Source of the DNA: Roseisalinus antarcticus
Lineage (GTDB): Bacteria; Pseudomonadota; Alphaproteobacteria; Rhodobacterales; Rhodobacteraceae
DNA length: 64,000 nt
NCBI RefSeq assembly: GCF_900172355.1
Contig: NZ_FWFZ01000020.1
Location: 20,447-84,446 of the forward strand
Direction of reading: 5' to 3'
The notes beneath the pieces are model-generated. The model was not told where the DNA came from. It saw only the letters and a program-made list of their open reading frames with translations, and searched no databases. Of the stretch, positions 36,957-48,138 are shown piece after piece (positions within the stretch are counted from its first letter, which is position 1; each line of letters opens with the position of its first letter). Both the position numbers and the translations under genes were made by a program.

Positions 36957-37523
36957 ATGGAAATCTCGACCTCTCTCAAGACCGCCGCGATCCTGGCCGC
37001 CGTGCTGCTTGGTGGCTGTGCCAAGGAAGTGCGCTATACCGTGCCGCAGGCGGAGCCGGAGGTGCGCGTCGCCTCGATCTACAGCAGCGTGGAAGTGGTC
37101 GAGGTGACCTTGCCGGACTATGCCGCGGCCGAGGATATCTACCTGTTGCAGCCCGACGGCGGCATTTCGGCGCTCGGTCCGCTCTGGGCCGACGACCCGG
37201 CCCGCGCGGTCACGCTGCAATTGTCCCGCGACCTGGGCGCGATCATCGGCCGCAACGTGGCACCCGAGCCCTGGCCCTTCCGCAGCTTCGCCGACGCGCG
37301 GCTGGATGTGCGGATGGAGGAATTCGTGGCCACGTCGAACGGGACGTTCCGCATCGCCGGGCAGTATTTCGTGGCCCCCGAATCCGGCGGGCGCGACCGC
37401 GCGGGACAGTTCAGCATCGAGGTGCCGCTGGCCGCGCAGGACTCGCCCGGCGCCATCGCCGCCGCCCGCAGCCAGGCGGTCGCGACCCTCGCGGCGCAAG
37501 TGGCGCGGAACGGCCTGCGCTAG
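36957..37523 (+). CDS. pqiC: PqiC/YmbA-like ABC-type transport auxiliary lipoprotein
   Basis: A 188-residue lipoprotein with the lipobox LLGGC (Cys near residue 21) after the signal segment TAAILAAVLLGG. SSVEVVEVTLPDYAAAEDIYL, LWADDPARAVTLQLSRDLG and DARLDVRMEEFVATSNGTF match the PqiC/YmbA fold. It is expected in the outer membrane, docking the PqiB needle. Start ATG 36957 (GTG 36951 is in frame). The stop codon interlocks with the convergent oxyR stop at 37520-37523. Confidence 0.88.
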   Translation: MEISTSLKTAAILAAVLLGGCAKEVRYTVPQAEPEVRVASIYSSVEVVEVTLPDYAAAEDIYLLQPDGGISALGPLWADDPARAVTLQLSRDLGAIIGRNVAPEPWPFRSFADARLDVRMEEFVATSNGTFRIAGQYFVAPESGGRDRAGQFSIEVPLAAQDSPGAIAAARSQAVATLAAQVARNGLR

Positions 37524-38461
37524 ACAGGATCAGCCGGGGGCGGGGCCTGCGGCCGATGCTGCGCTCGCAGCGCCCCCGCTGATTGCCGCACCACTTCCGA
37601 GATCGGCAGGAGCTGGGCCGCCAGCGGGCTGGCCTTGCGCCAGATCATTCCGATCGTGCGCGACGGGCGTGGTGGCGCCTCGAACTGCGCGACAGCGACA
37701 TCGGCGGAACGGGTCTCGATCGGGACGGCCATCTCGGGGATCAGCGTGACGCCCATCCCGGCGCCGACCATCTGCACCAGCGTGGTCAGAGAGCTGCCGT
37801 CCAGCAATTCCCGCGGCCGGGCCGAGGCCGCGTTGCAGAACGACAGCGCCTGGTCGCGAAAGCAATGCCCCTCCTCCAGCAGCAGCAGGCGCAGGGTGCG
37901 CAGGGCTGCGGCGCCGGGAACGGGCTTGTCCGCGTCCGCCGCGGGCCGGACCAGCACGAAGGATTCCTCGAAAAGCGCCACCTCGGCGAACGACGCCTCG
38001 GACACGGGCAGGGCGACGATGGCGGCGTCCAGTCGCCCGGCAGAGAGCTCTGCGATCAGCTTCTGCGTCATCGTTTCGCGCACATGAAGGTCGAGCCCGG
38101 CATGGGAGTGGGCCAGCTGTCCGAGGATCGTGGGCAGCAGGTAGGGCGCCACGGTCGGGATGATGCCGATGCGCAGCCGCCCCACAAGCCGGTCCCGGGA
38201 CGCGCGGGCCAGATCGCCCAGCTCGTCGACCGAGGTCAGGATCTGCCGGACCCGCTGGGCGAAATCCTCGCCGAAGGCCGTGAGCCGCACCTGCCGCGGC
38301 CCGCGCTCGAACAGCGGCGTGCCGAGCGTTTCCTCAAGCTCGCGGATCTGCATCGACAGCGCGGGTTGCGAGATTGCGCTGGCCTCGGCGGCTCGGCCGA
38401 AATGGCCGTGCCGGGCCAGCGCCTCGAAATAGCGCAGCTGCTTCAGGGTCAGGTTCCTCAT
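37520..38461 (-). CDS. oxyR: Hydrogen peroxide-responsive LysR regulator OxyR
   Basis: A 313-residue LysR regulator. The HTH (about 4-62) contains LKQLRYFEALARHGHFGRAA and ISQPALSMQIRELEETLG. The two redox Cys that define OxyR are in EEGHCFRDQALSFCNAA (nine residues apart), so the disulfide switch can form. It is divergent from katG, its expected target. The start is at 38461 (MRNLTLK). Confidence 0.93.
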   Translation of the reverse strand: MRNLTLKQLRYFEALARHGHFGRAAEASAISQPALSMQIRELEETLGTPLFERGPRQVRLTAFGEDFAQRVRQILTSVDELGDLARASRDRLVGRLRIGIIPTVAPYLLPTILGQLAHSHAGLDLHVRETMTQKLIAELSAGRLDAAIVALPVSEASFAEVALFEESFVLVRPAADADKPVPGAAALRTLRLLLLEEGHCFRDQALSFCNAASARPRELLDGSSLTTLVQMVGAGMGVTLIPEMAVPIETRSADVAVAQFEAPPRPSRTIGMIWRKASPLAAQLLPISEVVRQSAGALRAQHRPQAPPPADPV

Positions 38462-40928
<2,467 letters not shown>

Positions 40929-40960
40929 GCGGACGCCGGGGGGCCGGCGGCTTGACAAAA

Positions 40961-40994
40961 AGAACGGCGCCCCGGGCCTCCGGGGCGCCGTTCT
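40961..40994. terminator. Bidirectional terminator between katG and the DEAD-box gene
   Basis: A 15-base perfect stem, AGAACGGCGCCCCGG (40961-40975) with CCGGGGCGCCGTTCT (40980-40994), and a GCCT loop. A-rich bases to the left (AAAA at 40957-40960) give a U-rich tail for the minus-strand transcript. It lies between convergent genes. Confidence 0.85.
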
Positions 40995-41056
40995 GCGTTT
41001 GCGGGCGTTGCCGGGCGCGGGAGAGGTCGCCCGGTCCCGCTTCGGCCGTGGCTGGC

Positions 41057-43162
41057 CTAGCGTGGTTTGCGCTTGGGCGGTTCCGTGCCGCCGGGGCGGG
41101 GGCCCTTGGGCTTGCCCCCAGTCGGTGCGCCGGGTTTGCCCTTGCCGGGACGACCCGCGCGACCGCCGCGTGACGCGGCGGCGGCCTTGTTCGAAGACGT
41201 CTTGCCGTGCCGGGGCTTGGTCTTGGCCGGCTTGCCGGTGCCCCCGGGTGCCGGCGCGTCGGCCCGTTTGCCGGGGTCGTTGGGCGGGTTGACCCTGGGC
41301 GCAGGGGCGTCGGCCGCGCGGGGGGCGGCGGCCATGTGCTTGGGTTTCGCGTATTTCGGCTTTGCCCACTTTTCCTTGCGCACTTTCGCGGGCGGATCCT
41401 GCTGGGTCTTGGCGGGGGCGCTGAGCCTTGCAGGCTCTGGCACCGCCTTCTCGGCAGCGGCAGCGGCGGGCGGGGGGGGGGGCGAGGGCGGCGGGGCGTC
41501 GTCGACCGGATCCCATGTCTTGGCGGGGCGCGGCGCCGGACGCTCTGGCTGCGGCCGGTGGGCGGGCGGCTTGCCGGAGCCGCCCATATCCGGCGGGCCA
41601 TCGAGGGCGCGGGCCTTGATGCCCTCTTCGAGTTGGCCGTCCTGGCCCAGCGCAGCCATGAAACCGGGCGCGGAAGGCGCGGTCAGTTCCACGAAGGTTT
41701 CCGTCGCCTGAACCCGGATCGCGCCGATGTCGTCCTTCGAGAGGTTCCCGGCCCGCAGCAGCATCGGCAACAGCCAGCGCGGCTCGGCCCGCTGATCGCG
41801 GCCGACGGAAATGCTGATCCACGCGCTGGGGCCAAAAGGCTTGCGATCCTTCGGTGAGGGCTTGGTGTCCGGGGGCGACAGGTCCTCGGGCGCTGAATGG
41901 CGCGAGCGGTAGAGCCGCAGATACGCCGCCGCCAATTGCTCGGGCGCGTAGAGCGCGGCGAGCCGTCTGGCGAAGTCGGCCTCCGGGCCGGAGACCTCCT
42001 CCTGCCAGACCGGATCGGCGAGCAGACGCTCCTCGTCCCGGCGCTGGACGTCCTCGGCCGAGGGGGCGGTCGTCCATTCGGCGTCGATCTTGGCGAATTT
42101 CAGCAGGCGCTGGGTCCGGCTGACCGCCTTGGGCGGCACGATCATGGCCGAAATGCCCTTGCGCCCGGCGCGGCCCGTACGGCCCGATCGGTGCAGCAGG
42201 CTTTCGGCGTTGGTCGGCAGCTCGGCGTGCACCACCAGGTCGAGGTTGGGCAGGTCGATCCCCCGCGCGGCCACGTCGGTCGCCACGCAAACCCGGGCGC
42301 GGCCGTCGCGCATGGCTTGCAGGGCGTGGGTCCGCTCGGCCTGGCTGAGCTCTCCGGACAGGCTGACCACGGCAAAGCCCCGGTTGGCGAAGCGGGCCAT
42401 CAGCCGGCTGACGGCCGCGCGGGTGTTGGCGAAGACGATGGCGCTTTGCGCTTCGTGATACCGCAGCACGTTGATGATGGCGTTCTCGGCATCCACCTGG
42501 GCCACCCGCAGCGCCTGATAGGTGATGTCGGCATGCTGCCGCGCCCCGCTGACGGTCGCCACGCGCACGGCGTCGCGCTGATAGGTCTTGGCGAGCGTCA
42601 CGATCGCCGGCGGCACGGTGGCCGAGAACATCAGCGTGCGCTTGTCCCCGGGGGCCTCGCCCAACATGAACTCCAGATCCTCGCGAAAGCCGAGGTCGAG
42701 CATCTCGTCGGCCTCGTCGAGCACGACCGCCCGCAGGCCGGTCATGTCGAGCGACCCGCGCTGGATGTGGTCGCGCAGGCGGCCCGGCGTGCCCACGACG
42801 ATATGCGCACCGCGCTCCAGCTGGCGGCGCTCGGTGCGCATGTCCATCCCGCCCACGCAGGACGTCACCCGGGCGCCGGCCTTGGCGTAAAGCCAGCTCA
42901 ACTCTCGCATCACCTGAAGCGCCAGTTCGCGGGTGGGGGCGACCACCAGCGCAAGGGGCGTGGCGGCCGGGCCGAGCTTGCCGCTGTCGTCCATCAGGGT
43001 CGGCGCGATGGCAAGCCCGAAGCCCACCGTCTTGCCCGATCCGGTCTGGGCCGAGACCAGCAGGTCGGCCCCCTCCAGTTCCGGCGCCGTGACCGCCTCT
43101 TGCACAGCGGTCAATTGCTCGTAGCCGCGCTCGGCGAGCGCTTCGGAAAGGGTGGGGATCAT
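41057..43162 (-). CDS. deaD: DEAD-box RNA helicase (DeaD/CsdA type) with low-complexity basic tail
   Basis: A 701-residue RNA helicase. Motifs in order are Q-motif ERGYEQLTAVQ, I SAQTGSGKT, Ia APTRELALQ, GGMD, Ib TPGRL, II DEAD, III SATVP, IV VFANTR, V ATDVAARGIDLP and VI HRSGRTGRAGRKG. A DbpA-type RNA-binding domain (about 455-525, SAWISISVGRDQRAEPRW) and a 170-residue Pro/Ala/Lys/Arg-rich tail follow. ATG 43162 is used; the frame extends 5' without homology. Likely role: ribosome assembly or mRNA decay in the cold. Confidence 0.93.
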   Translation of the reverse strand: MIPTLSEALAERGYEQLTAVQEAVTAPELEGADLLVSAQTGSGKTVGFGLAIAPTLMDDSGKLGPAATPLALVVAPTRELALQVMRELSWLYAKAGARVTSCVGGMDMRTERRQLERGAHIVVGTPGRLRDHIQRGSLDMTGLRAVVLDEADEMLDLGFREDLEFMLGEAPGDKRTLMFSATVPPAIVTLAKTYQRDAVRVATVSGARQHADITYQALRVAQVDAENAIINVLRYHEAQSAIVFANTRAAVSRLMARFANRGFAVVSLSGELSQAERTHALQAMRDGRARVCVATDVAARGIDLPNLDLVVHAELPTNAESLLHRSGRTGRAGRKGISAMIVPPKAVSRTQRLLKFAKIDAEWTTAPSAEDVQRRDEERLLADPVWQEEVSGPEADFARRLAALYAPEQLAAAYLRLYRSRHSAPEDLSPPDTKPSPKDRKPFGPSAWISISVGRDQRAEPRWLLPMLLRAGNLSKDDIGAIRVQATETFVELTAPSAPGFMAALGQDGQLEEGIKARALDGPPDMGGSGKPPAHRPQPERPAPRPAKTWDPVDDAPPPSPPPPPAAAAAEKAVPEPARLSAPAKTQQDPPAKVRKEKWAKPKYAKPKHMAAAPRAADAPAPRVNPPNDPGKRADAPAPGGTGKPAKTKPRHGKTSSNKAAAASRGGRAGRPGKGKPGAPTGGKPKGPRPGGTEPPKRKPR

Positions 43163-43646
43163 CGAGAGGTCAGTCCATGAAGTTGAGGCGCGCAAATCGC
43201 GGCATGTCGGCGCGAGATCTGCGCAAGCCCAAGCTGGTAACGCCGCTGGCGGCGAAAGTATATGGCAGATCGGCGCAAAGTCGCCTTGCACCTGGCGACC
43301 GGCGCGAATCGCCCCGCCGGCGTGATTGCCCGATTCGTGCGCATCTGACAGCGCCATGCGCAGATGTCACGTCCGGAGCCTCAAGAAGTTGCCTGTTTCG
43401 TGAGCGCTACCGGGGGCGGCTCTTATTGCTATCTCAAGGCGCGAAAAAGGTTTTTGATGAAATTTCCAATTGACTGCGGCGCTTTGGTTCGATCCAGGCA
43501 AATCCGGATTGATTCAGAATACTGTATACTATGTTCGTCCCGTCGGTATCCTTCGACCTGACAGGGTGCGGCGGGTGCGCCCTTTCTGACGGACAAGCTG
43601 GGCGCCCGTCGCTCGTTCAAGAGGGGAAAACAGGAACATGGTTTAA
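43163..43646. other. Divergent intergenic region between deaD and the polyamine-type ABC operon
   Basis: This 484-base stretch has no gene I can support. Its right half (about 43430-43540) is AT-rich and holds a GntR-type operator candidate (43521-43534). The left 200 bases are GC-rich and may be a helicase leader. Confidence 0.55.
43521..43534. promoter_or_regulatory. Candidate GntR (FCD) operator ACTGTATACTATG
   Basis: GTATAC (43524-43529) with flanks CT and TA differs by one base from the TNGTATACNA consensus I recall for VanR-type GntR regulators. TATACT (43525-43530) would also serve as a -10 box. It lies 118 bases before the ABC operon that contains a GntR gene. Confidence 0.5.
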
Positions 43647-44690
43647 GTGAATCGCAGAACGGTCATTCGGGCGCTGGCGGCCCTTGGCGGCGCCGGCATT
43701 CTGAACGTACCCGGCCTCAGGGCCGCAACGGACAAGCTGGTCACCACCACCTATGGCGGCAGCTGGGAGCAGTTCTGGCGCGACACGCTGATCCCCGGGT
43801 TCAGTGCGGCTTCGGGCGTCAACGTGCAGGTCGATACCGGGCTGGGCCGGGTCTAAACCACCAACATGCGCGCCGCGGGCGTGGAAAACCCGCCCTACGG
43901 CGTGGTGATGACCAACGAGATCTTCACCGGCGTCCTGCGCAAGGAGGGCTTTTTCGAGGACCTCGACCTGTCGATGGTGCCGAATTACGCCGACCTCTAC
44001 CCGATCGCGACCGCGGCCGCCGGCACCACCGGCGCCGTGGGCATGATCTCTCCCATCGGGATCGGCCATCGCACCGACCTGGTCGAGACGCCGCCGACCA
44101 AGTGGGAAGACCTCTGGACCAACCCGGAGTTTCAGGGCCGCATCGGCCTTTACAACATCGTCAATTCGGCCGGCAAGATGACCGTGATGATGGCCGGCCG
44201 CATCTTCGGCAGCGGGATCTACGACACCGACACCGACACCGCCTTCGCCAAGCTGGGCGAGCTGGGCCAGGTGATCCAGACCGATTTCAACATGTCGACC
44301 GCCTCTGCCGCGGGCGAGGCCATCGTCGCGCCCTTTGATTTCGGCGAGATCGCCCGCCTGCGCAACCAGGGCCTGCCGGTCGATTGCATCATCCCCGAAG
44401 AGGGGATGATGATGTGGGACCAGACCTTCTCGATCGCCAAGAACCAGACGACCCGAGAGGCGGCCTATGCCTACCTGAACTTCATCCTCAGCCCCGAGGC
44501 GCAGGACCTGTTGATGCGCGAATTCTTCGTGTCGCCGGTCAACACCAAGGTGTCCGTGCCCGAAGAGCTGAGCCGCGACGTGCCGGTCTACAGCGAGGCG
44601 ATGTCGGGCCTGATCGAGTGGGATTGGGAATGGGCGAACGCAAATGCCGACGAGCTGACCCGCCGCTGGAACGAAACCTTCGGCGCCTGA
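43647..44690 (+). pseudogene. Spermidine/putrescine-type ABC transporter substrate-binding protein, interrupted by an internal TAA
   Basis: A 347-codon binding-protein gene with an exported N-terminus (NRRTVIRALAALGGAGILNVPGLRA, shown to be cleavable, core ALAALGGAGILNV). TAA at 43854-43856 stops it after residue 69, between GLGRV and TTNMRAAG, in the same frame as the rest. The remainder is intact: ENPPYGVVMTNEIF, PTKWEDLWTNPEFQGRIG and WDQTFSIAKNQTTREAAYAY. One base change from TAC or TAT (Tyr) explains it. The start is GTG 43647; ATG 43638 leads straight into TAA. It heads an ABC operon. Confidence 0.8.
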
Positions 44691-44701
44691 ACCGTCCAAT
44701 C

Positions 44702-44736
44702 GGCACGCGGGGCCGGATCGATCCGCCCCGCGTGCC
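44702..44736 (+). other. Intra-operon hairpin after the binding-protein gene
   Basis: GGCACGCGGGG (44702-44712) pairs with CCCCGCGTGCC (44726-44736), and the loop contains an inner GGAT/ATCC stem. No T-run follows, so it more likely protects the upstream mRNA or attenuates than terminates. It is placed like the bztA-bztB hairpin. Confidence 0.65.
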
Positions 44737-44756
44737 TGTCCAGTAAAGACGTCTCA

Positions 44757-45799
44757 TTGGCTGAAGTTTCGATCACGTCGCTGGTCAAGCGCTATGGCGA
44801 CGCGCTGGCCGTGGACGACCTCACGCTGACTGCCGCCGACGGGCAGTTCGTGTCGCTGCTGGGGCCGTCGGGCTGTGGCAAGTCCACGACGCTCAAGTGC
44901 ATCGCCGGGTTCGAGGAGATCACGTCGGGCACCATCGCCTTCGACGGGCGCGACATCAGCGGCGACCTGCCCGAGGACCGCGACATCGGCATGGTGTTCC
45001 AGTCCTACGCGCTGTTTCCACACATGACCGTGCGCGGCAACCTCGCCTTCGGGCTGGAGATGCGGAGGGTCGGCCGGGCCGAGATGGCGCGGCGCGTGGA
45101 TGCGGCCCTCGAGATGGTGCAGCTCGTGCCCTATGCCGACCGCTATCCCAGCGAATTGTCGGGCGGGCAGCAACAGCGCGTGGCGCTGGTGCGCGCCCTG
45201 GTGATCGAGCCCAAGATCCTGTTGCTGGACGAGCCGCTGGCCAATCTCGATGCAAAGCTGCGCGACGAGATGCGCACCTTCATCCGCGATCTGCAACAGC
45301 GGGTCGGGATCACGACCGTCTACGTCACCCACGACCAGAGCGAGGCGATGACCATGTCCGACCGCGTGGTCGTCATGTTCGCGGGCCGGATCGCCCAGGC
45401 CGCCCCCCGCGCGAGGTCTACGACCGTTCGGCAAGCGAGGCGGTCGCGCGGTTCGTGGGCAATGCCAACATCCTCAGGGCCCTGTCCGAGGGGCCGGGGC
45501 GGCTGCGCCTTGCCCCGGGTGCGCCGGTGGTCGAGGTGCCGGGGCTGGACGCGGGCGGCGCGACCCGCCTGATGGCGCGGCCCGAACAGATCGACATCGT
45601 GGCACCCGATGCCGACGGCGTGCATCTGCCCGGCAAGATCCTGTCGCGCTATTTCAACGGCGGGCATATGGATTACCGCATCGCCTCGGATGCCGGAGAG
45701 ATCGCCGTCCACGCCTCGACCGCGCAGGACTGGGCGCCGGGCACCGCCGTGGGCCTCCGGTTCGACCCGGACCGGCTCTGGCCGCTGGAGGGCGCATGA
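44757..45799 (+). pseudogene. Polyamine-type ABC transporter ATP-binding protein, frameshifted near its C-terminal third
   Basis: The ATPase core is complete: [48 protein letters not shown] and YVTHDQSEAMTMSD. At 45403-45408 a run of six C should be seven: the frame changes after IAQAAP, and the expected PREVYDRSASEAVARFVGNAN and TOBE-like domain (GARPEQ-like LMARPEQIDIV) continue in another frame to 45799. With the base restored the protein has 347 residues and its stop overlaps the permease ATG. As read, translation ends at 45572 with a wrong tail, so the regulatory domain is lost. Confidence 0.8.
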
Positions 45800-46638
45800 T
45801 CCGCCGGCCGCCCACGTCGTTGCTGATGCTGCCGGCAGCGGCGATGATCTTCTTCTTCGTGGTGCTGCCCTACATCAACGTGCTGGTGATGAGCTTTCGC
45901 GCACCGTCCGACACGACCCCCTACGGCGACGGCTTCACCACGGCGAGCTACGTCGACCTGGCCACCGATTCCTATTACTATGGCACGCTCTTCGACACGC
46001 TGTGGCTGGGCGGGGTGACCGCGGCGGCCTGTCTGCTGCTTGGGTTGCCGCTGGCGATGCAGATCCACCGGGCGCGGCCGGCGATGCGCGGGCTGCTCTA
46101 CGGGCTGGTGGTCTCGCCCCTGCTGGTCGGGATCGTGGTGCGTAGCTACGGCTGGACGATCCTGCTGGGCAATGTCGGCGTCATCAACGCGAGCCTCAAG
46201 GCGCTGGGCCTGATCGAGCGCCCCTTGCCGCTGATGTACAACAGCTTCGGCATCATCGTGGCGCTGACCCACGTGTTCCTGCCGTTCATGGTGCTGCCGA
46301 TCCTCTCGGCGCTGCAGGGGATCGACCCGGCCGTGGGCTCGGCGGCGCGGTCGCTGGGCGCACGCCGGGCAACGGTGTTCCGGCGGATCACCCTGCCGCT
46401 GGCGCTGCCGGGGATCCGGTCGGGGGTGGTGCTGGTCTTGGTGCTGGCGGTCTCGGCCTATGTCACACCGGCGCTGATCGGGGGCATGCGGGTCCAGACC
46501 TCGACCCTCTTGGTGGTTGATATCCTGATCGACCAATACCGCTGGCCTTTCGGGTCCGCGCTGGCCTTTGCACTGTCGCTGGCGGCGGGGCTTTGCGTGC
46601 TGGTCTTCGGCCGGCTGACACGGACGAGGTGGCTATGA
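45796..46638 (+). CDS. ABC transporter permease, PotB-like
   Basis: A 280-residue inner-membrane permease with six helices. The coupling-loop signature is AARSLGARRATVFRRITLPLALPGI near residues 195-220. SLLMLPAAAMIFFFVVLPYI is the first helix and VVSPLLVGIVVRSYGW the third. Its ATG overlaps the ATPase stop (ATGA, 45796-45799) and its end overlaps the next permease by four bases. Spermidine/putrescine-type class by sequence; true substrate unknown. Confidence 0.9.
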   Translation: MIRRPPTSLLMLPAAAMIFFFVVLPYINVLVMSFRAPSDTTPYGDGFTTASYVDLATDSYYYGTLFDTLWLGGVTAAACLLLGLPLAMQIHRARPAMRGLLYGLVVSPLLVGIVVRSYGWTILLGNVGVINASLKALGLIERPLPLMYNSFGIIVALTHVFLPFMVLPILSALQGIDPAVGSAARSLGARRATVFRRITLPLALPGIRSGVVLVLVLAVSAYVTPALIGGMRVQTSTLLVVDILIDQYRWPFGSALAFALSLAAGLCVLVFGRLTRTRWL

Positions 46639-47426
46639 CGCGGGCAGGCACGATCCTGGCGAACACCTTCCTGGTGGCGATCTACGTCTTTCTGCTGGCG
46701 CCGATCCTGGTGGTGGTGCTGGCCTCGTTCAACGCGGGCAACTTCCTGACCTTCCCGCCGCAGGGGCTGTCGCTGCGCTGGTTCCTGGTGTTTCTCGACA
46801 ACGAAGTCTTCCTCCGCGCGATCCGCTTTTCGGCCATCCTCGCGGTGACGGCGACGGCGATCTCGCTGGTGATCGGCACGCTGGCCGCGCTCTATTACGT
46901 GCGGCACGCGGGCCGCGACCGCGACATCGTCCATCTTGGCATGCTGTTGCCGCTGCTGCTGCCAGAGATCCTGACGGCGATCGCGCTTCTGTTCTTCTTT
47001 TACGAGATCGGGGTGGGCACGCGGCATTACCTTGCGCTGCTGACCGGGCACGTGCTGATGACGCTGCCGTTCGTGTTCCTCAACGTCACCACCTCGCTGC
47101 AGGGGCTGGACCCGACGACCGAGCTTGCGGCCCGCTCGCTGGTGGCGAGCCGGTGGCGGGCGTTCCGGCGGATCACCCTGCCGCTGGCCAAGCCGGGGAT
47201 CATCTCGGGCGGGCTCTTCGCGTTCATCATCTCGTTCGACACGTTCGGCATCTCGTTCATGCTCAAGGGGACCGGCACGGCCCCCTTGCCGATCCAGCTC
47301 TATGACTATTTGCGGTTCAACTTCACGCCCGAGGCCGCGGCGGTCTCGACCTTCTCGATCCTGCTGTCGCTGGTCGTGATCGTCGTCTCCGACCGGCTGC
47401 TGGGCCTTCAGGTCAAAAGGTTCTGA
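46635..47426 (+). CDS. ABC transporter permease, PotC-like
   Basis: A 263-residue permease with six helices, beginning LANTFLVAIYVFLLAPILVV and SFNAGNFLTFPPQGLSLRW. The coupling loop is AARSLVASRWRAFRRITLPLAKPGI. It pairs with the PotB-like protein. ATG 46635 overlaps the previous stop; a GTG further 5' would extend into it. The GntR gene begins two bases after its stop. Confidence 0.9.
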   Translation: MTRAGTILANTFLVAIYVFLLAPILVVVLASFNAGNFLTFPPQGLSLRWFLVFLDNEVFLRAIRFSAILAVTATAISLVIGTLAALYYVRHAGRDRDIVHLGMLLPLLLPEILTAIALLFFFYEIGVGTRHYLALLTGHVLMTLPFVFLNVTTSLQGLDPTTELAARSLVASRWRAFRRITLPLAKPGIISGGLFAFIISFDTFGISFMLKGTGTAPLPIQLYDYLRFNFTPEAAAVSTFSILLSLVVIVVSDRLLGLQVKRF

Positions 47427-47427
47427 T

Positions 47428-48138
47428 ATGCTTGCCGCGACACTTCCCGACCTGGCCGACCGAGCCCCTTTGGGGGAGGACGTCGCCCGGCATCTTGCCT
47501 CCGAGATCATCCGCCTCCGACCGCCGCCGGGCGCAAAACTGGTCGAGACCGAGCTTTGCGACCGCCACGGGGTGTCGCGCTCGCCCATGCGCGAGGCCCT
47601 ACGGCTGCTGGAGTTCTGGTCGCTTGCCAAGCGGCGGCCGCGGTACGGGGTCTTCGTCGCGCCGATGTCGGTGCAGAACCTCGATGACCTGACCACCTGC
47701 CGCATCCCGCTGGAGGCCCGGGCCGCGGCGCTTGTGGCCGAGCATCCGAGCCACCCGCAGGTGGCCGAGAGGTTGCTCTCCCGCCTCGTCGCGATGGCAG
47801 AAGCGCAGGAGACCGGCGACGTGGAGGCCTGCTTTACCGCCAATCTCGCGATGATGGACAGCCTGCACGGCGCAAATCCGAACCCTGTCCTTGCGCGGTT
47901 GCTTGGAGAGGTGAACCTGTCGGCGCGGCGCTACCGCTATCTGGTCTATCAGCATTCGCCTGAAACCCTGACCATGCTGCTGGAATCCAACGCGGCCCTG
48001 ATCGCGGCGATCCGCTCGGGCGATGGCGACCGGGCCCATGCTGTGACCGAAGAGATGGTGCGCAATGCCTGGCAATCCCTGCGCGTGCGCCTGCCCGAGT
48101 ATCTGCGCCTGTCGCCCGACGGATCGCAGGCGACATGA
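47428..48138 (+). CDS. GntR-family transcriptional regulator (FadR/FCD type)
   Basis: A 236-residue regulator with an N-terminal winged helix (about 18-75: IIRLRPPPGAKLVETELCDRH, GVSRSPMREALRLLE) and an FCD ligand domain with RIPLEARAAALVAEHPSH and RDGDRAHAV-like SGDGDRAHAVTEEMV. It lies inside the transporter-catabolic operon and probably controls it; a matching operator candidate is at 43521-43534. Its stop overlaps the next start by four bases. Confidence 0.88.
   Translation: MLAATLPDLADRAPLGEDVARHLASEIIRLRPPPGAKLVETELCDRHGVSRSPMREALRLLEFWSLAKRRPRYGVFVAPMSVQNLDDLTTCRIPLEARAAALVAEHPSHPQVAERLLSRLVAMAEAQETGDVEACFTANLAMMDSLHGANPNPVLARLLGEVNLSARRYRYLVYQHSPETLTMLLESNAALIAAIRSGDGDRAHAVTEEMVRNAWQSLRVRLPEYLRLSPDGSQAT

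Noticed and set aside
43854..43856. Stop-codon recoding (selenocysteine or pyrrolysine) in the binding-protein gene
   Set aside because: The codon is TAA, which is not used for either residue.
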